A DNA stretch of 64,000 bases, taken from NCBI RefSeq assembly GCF_026619415.1, contig NZ_JAOVZR010000001.1, positions 2,480,001-2,544,000 on the forward strand. The letters are read 5' to 3'. The notes beneath the pieces are model-generated. The model worked only from the letters and a program-made list of their open reading frames with translations. It had not been told where the DNA came from and made no database searches. Position 1 is the first letter of the stretch. Each line of letters starts with the position of its first letter. Shown here piece after piece: positions 63,278 through 64,000 of this stretch. This DNA is from Hoeflea algicola. GTDB lineage: Bacteria; Pseudomonadota; Alphaproteobacteria; Rhizobiales; Rhizobiaceae. The translations under genes and the position numbers were made by a program.

Positions 63278-64000
63278 TCACCATTTATCGCCTTCTTTGG
63301 CGACCTCCATGACCTGCGGCTGGAGCATGCCCTGCTCCCACGGCACAAAGGACGGCTCATAGCCGAAATGCTCGACATAGAGCTCCTGGAACCGGCCTTC
63401 GGCATAAAGCCGCTGCTGGCCCCAATTCAGCCAATCGCGCCAGTCGGAATCGTTCTCCCGGACAAACAGCCCGTTTGCATCCTTCTGGAACTCACCACCA
63501 ATGACGACGTTGGCCGCCTGCTCACCCAGCTTTCCCAGGATGACCTGTGCGGTGTTCAGGGCAATCGGCGCGATGTCGCATTTGCCAGACGCCATTGCCA
63601 AGACGATGTCTGGTTCCTCGCGGTAGAGTTTGACATCCGTGTCGGTGCCCATCTCCAGCGCCTTTTCCTTCCAGACATTGCCCCAGATACCGCCCTGCGT
63701 AGAGCAGACGACCGCATCGGCATCCTTCAAATAGACATTCGGATCTGTCGGCTGACCTTTCTGGACCAGAATAACCGCGACGTCCCAAGCATAGTGCGGG
63801 ACGAAGTCGACTTGCTCGTCACGAACCTTGGTCGCCGTCGTGGCGCCGAAATCCGCATCGGTCTTGCATGTCAACAGATTGGGAAATCTGTTTGAACTGG
63901 TGGTCTGAATGAACTCGACTTCAACGCCCAGATGCTTGGCGAACTCACGTGCAATATCTGCGCCGAATCCGACAATCTTGCCTGTCGAATCAACAGAGCC
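63278..64000 (-). CDS. Polar amino acid ABC transporter substrate-binding protein, N-terminus off the window
   Basis: The frame is open to the last base of the window, so at least 240 residues are present and the signal peptide is missing. KIVGFGADIAREFAKHLGVEVEF near the cut and DADFGATTATKVRDEQVDF are typical of family 3 (type II fold) amino-acid binding proteins, where the latter segment contacts the ligand's carboxylate. The internal TTG near 63874 is not the start. It leads the operon ATPase-permease-permease; the ligand is unknown, though the cluster type suggests a polar amino acid or an opine-like compound. Confidence 0.88.
   Translation of the reverse strand, partial: GSVDSTGKIVGFGADIAREFAKHLGVEVEFIQTTSSNRFPNLLTCKTDADFGATTATKVRDEQVDFVPHYAWDVAVILVQKGQPTDPNVYLKDADAVVCSTQGGIWGNVWKEKALEMGTDTDVKLYREEPDIVLAMASGKCDIAPIALNTAQVILGKLGEQAANVVIGGEFQKDANGLFVRENDSDWRDWLNWGQQRLYAEGRFQELYVEHFGYEPSFVPWEQGMLQPQVMEVAKEGDKW

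Noticed and set aside
1..64000. tRNA, rRNA, CRISPR array, insertion sequence, integrase or phage genes
   Set aside because: Looked for characteristic motifs by eye and found none; short or degenerate copies could be missed.

Overview
The window is a gene-dense, GC-rich chromosomal segment from an alphaproteobacterium, most likely a Rhizobiales/Phyllobacteriaceae-type organism (Hoeflea- or Sinorhizobium-like). This rests on gene order and protein style: a rhizobial smoF-smoG-smoK-smoS-mtlK polyol order, many ABC uptake operons with 4-nt ATGA overlaps, a cydDC-cydAB-cydX block next to an Rrf2 regulator, and hairpins carrying the CCTCCTCCC motif of alphaproteobacterial 'cuckoo' sRNAs. I see no rRNA, tRNA, CRISPR array, insertion sequence or phage gene. 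No database search was possible, so family names come from motifs and recognised sequence style.

Layout. (1) 1-4989: end of a sorbitol/mannitol ABC transporter and polyol dehydrogenase operon, with a convergent DeoR regulator. (2) 5232-14442: glycine-betaine-type ABC transporter with two permease domains fused in one 676-aa protein, two choline-kinase-like phosphotransferases, a dimethylglycine/sarcosine dehydrogenase-like enzyme and a methyltransferase. (3) 14669-15368: two small membrane proteins. (4) 15444-24205: divergent locus built around a branched-chain-type ABC transporter, a GntR regulator, two aldo/keto reductases (one fused to a RidA domain), a TIGR04076 protein and an NTF2-like protein; the substrate is unknown. 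(5) 24215-31225: cytochrome bd oxidase genes cydX, B, A, C, D and a divergent NsrR-like regulator. (6) 31238-34749: a TetR operon with a near-perfect operator, then recQ. (7) 34828-45134: a ten-gene operon joining a spermidine/putrescine-type ABC transporter to a class III aminotransferase, a BKACE enzyme, an acetylpolyamine-amidohydrolase-like deacetylase, a GNAT acetyltransferase, an amine oxidase and RidA, with a divergent LysR gene that carries an apparent frameshift. (8) 45220-47506: a FAH-family hydrolase and ureidoglycine aminohydrolase. (9) 47507-49798: mostly non-coding, with four tandem hairpins whose minus-strand loops read CCTCCTCCC and which end in an intrinsic terminator. (10) 49799-59953: oxidative catabolic genes (TcuA-like flavoprotein, GST, two epimerases, EtfAB, a hydratase, a ketopantoate-reductase-like protein and a ThDP enzyme). 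(11) 59954-64000: a promoter/remnant region and a polar amino-acid ABC transporter, one permease of which is frameshifted and whose binding protein runs off the window end.

The genes make up a scavenging repertoire: polyols, betaines, polyamine-like amines, amino acids and organic acids are imported by separate ABC systems and then oxidised, with cytochrome bd as a low-oxygen or NO-tolerant terminal oxidase. The strongest candidates for undescribed biology are the hairpin sRNA cluster, the ten-gene amine operon and the double-aldo/keto-reductase transporter locus. In three ABC operons a strong hairpin directly follows the binding-protein gene, which suggests differential expression within the operon.
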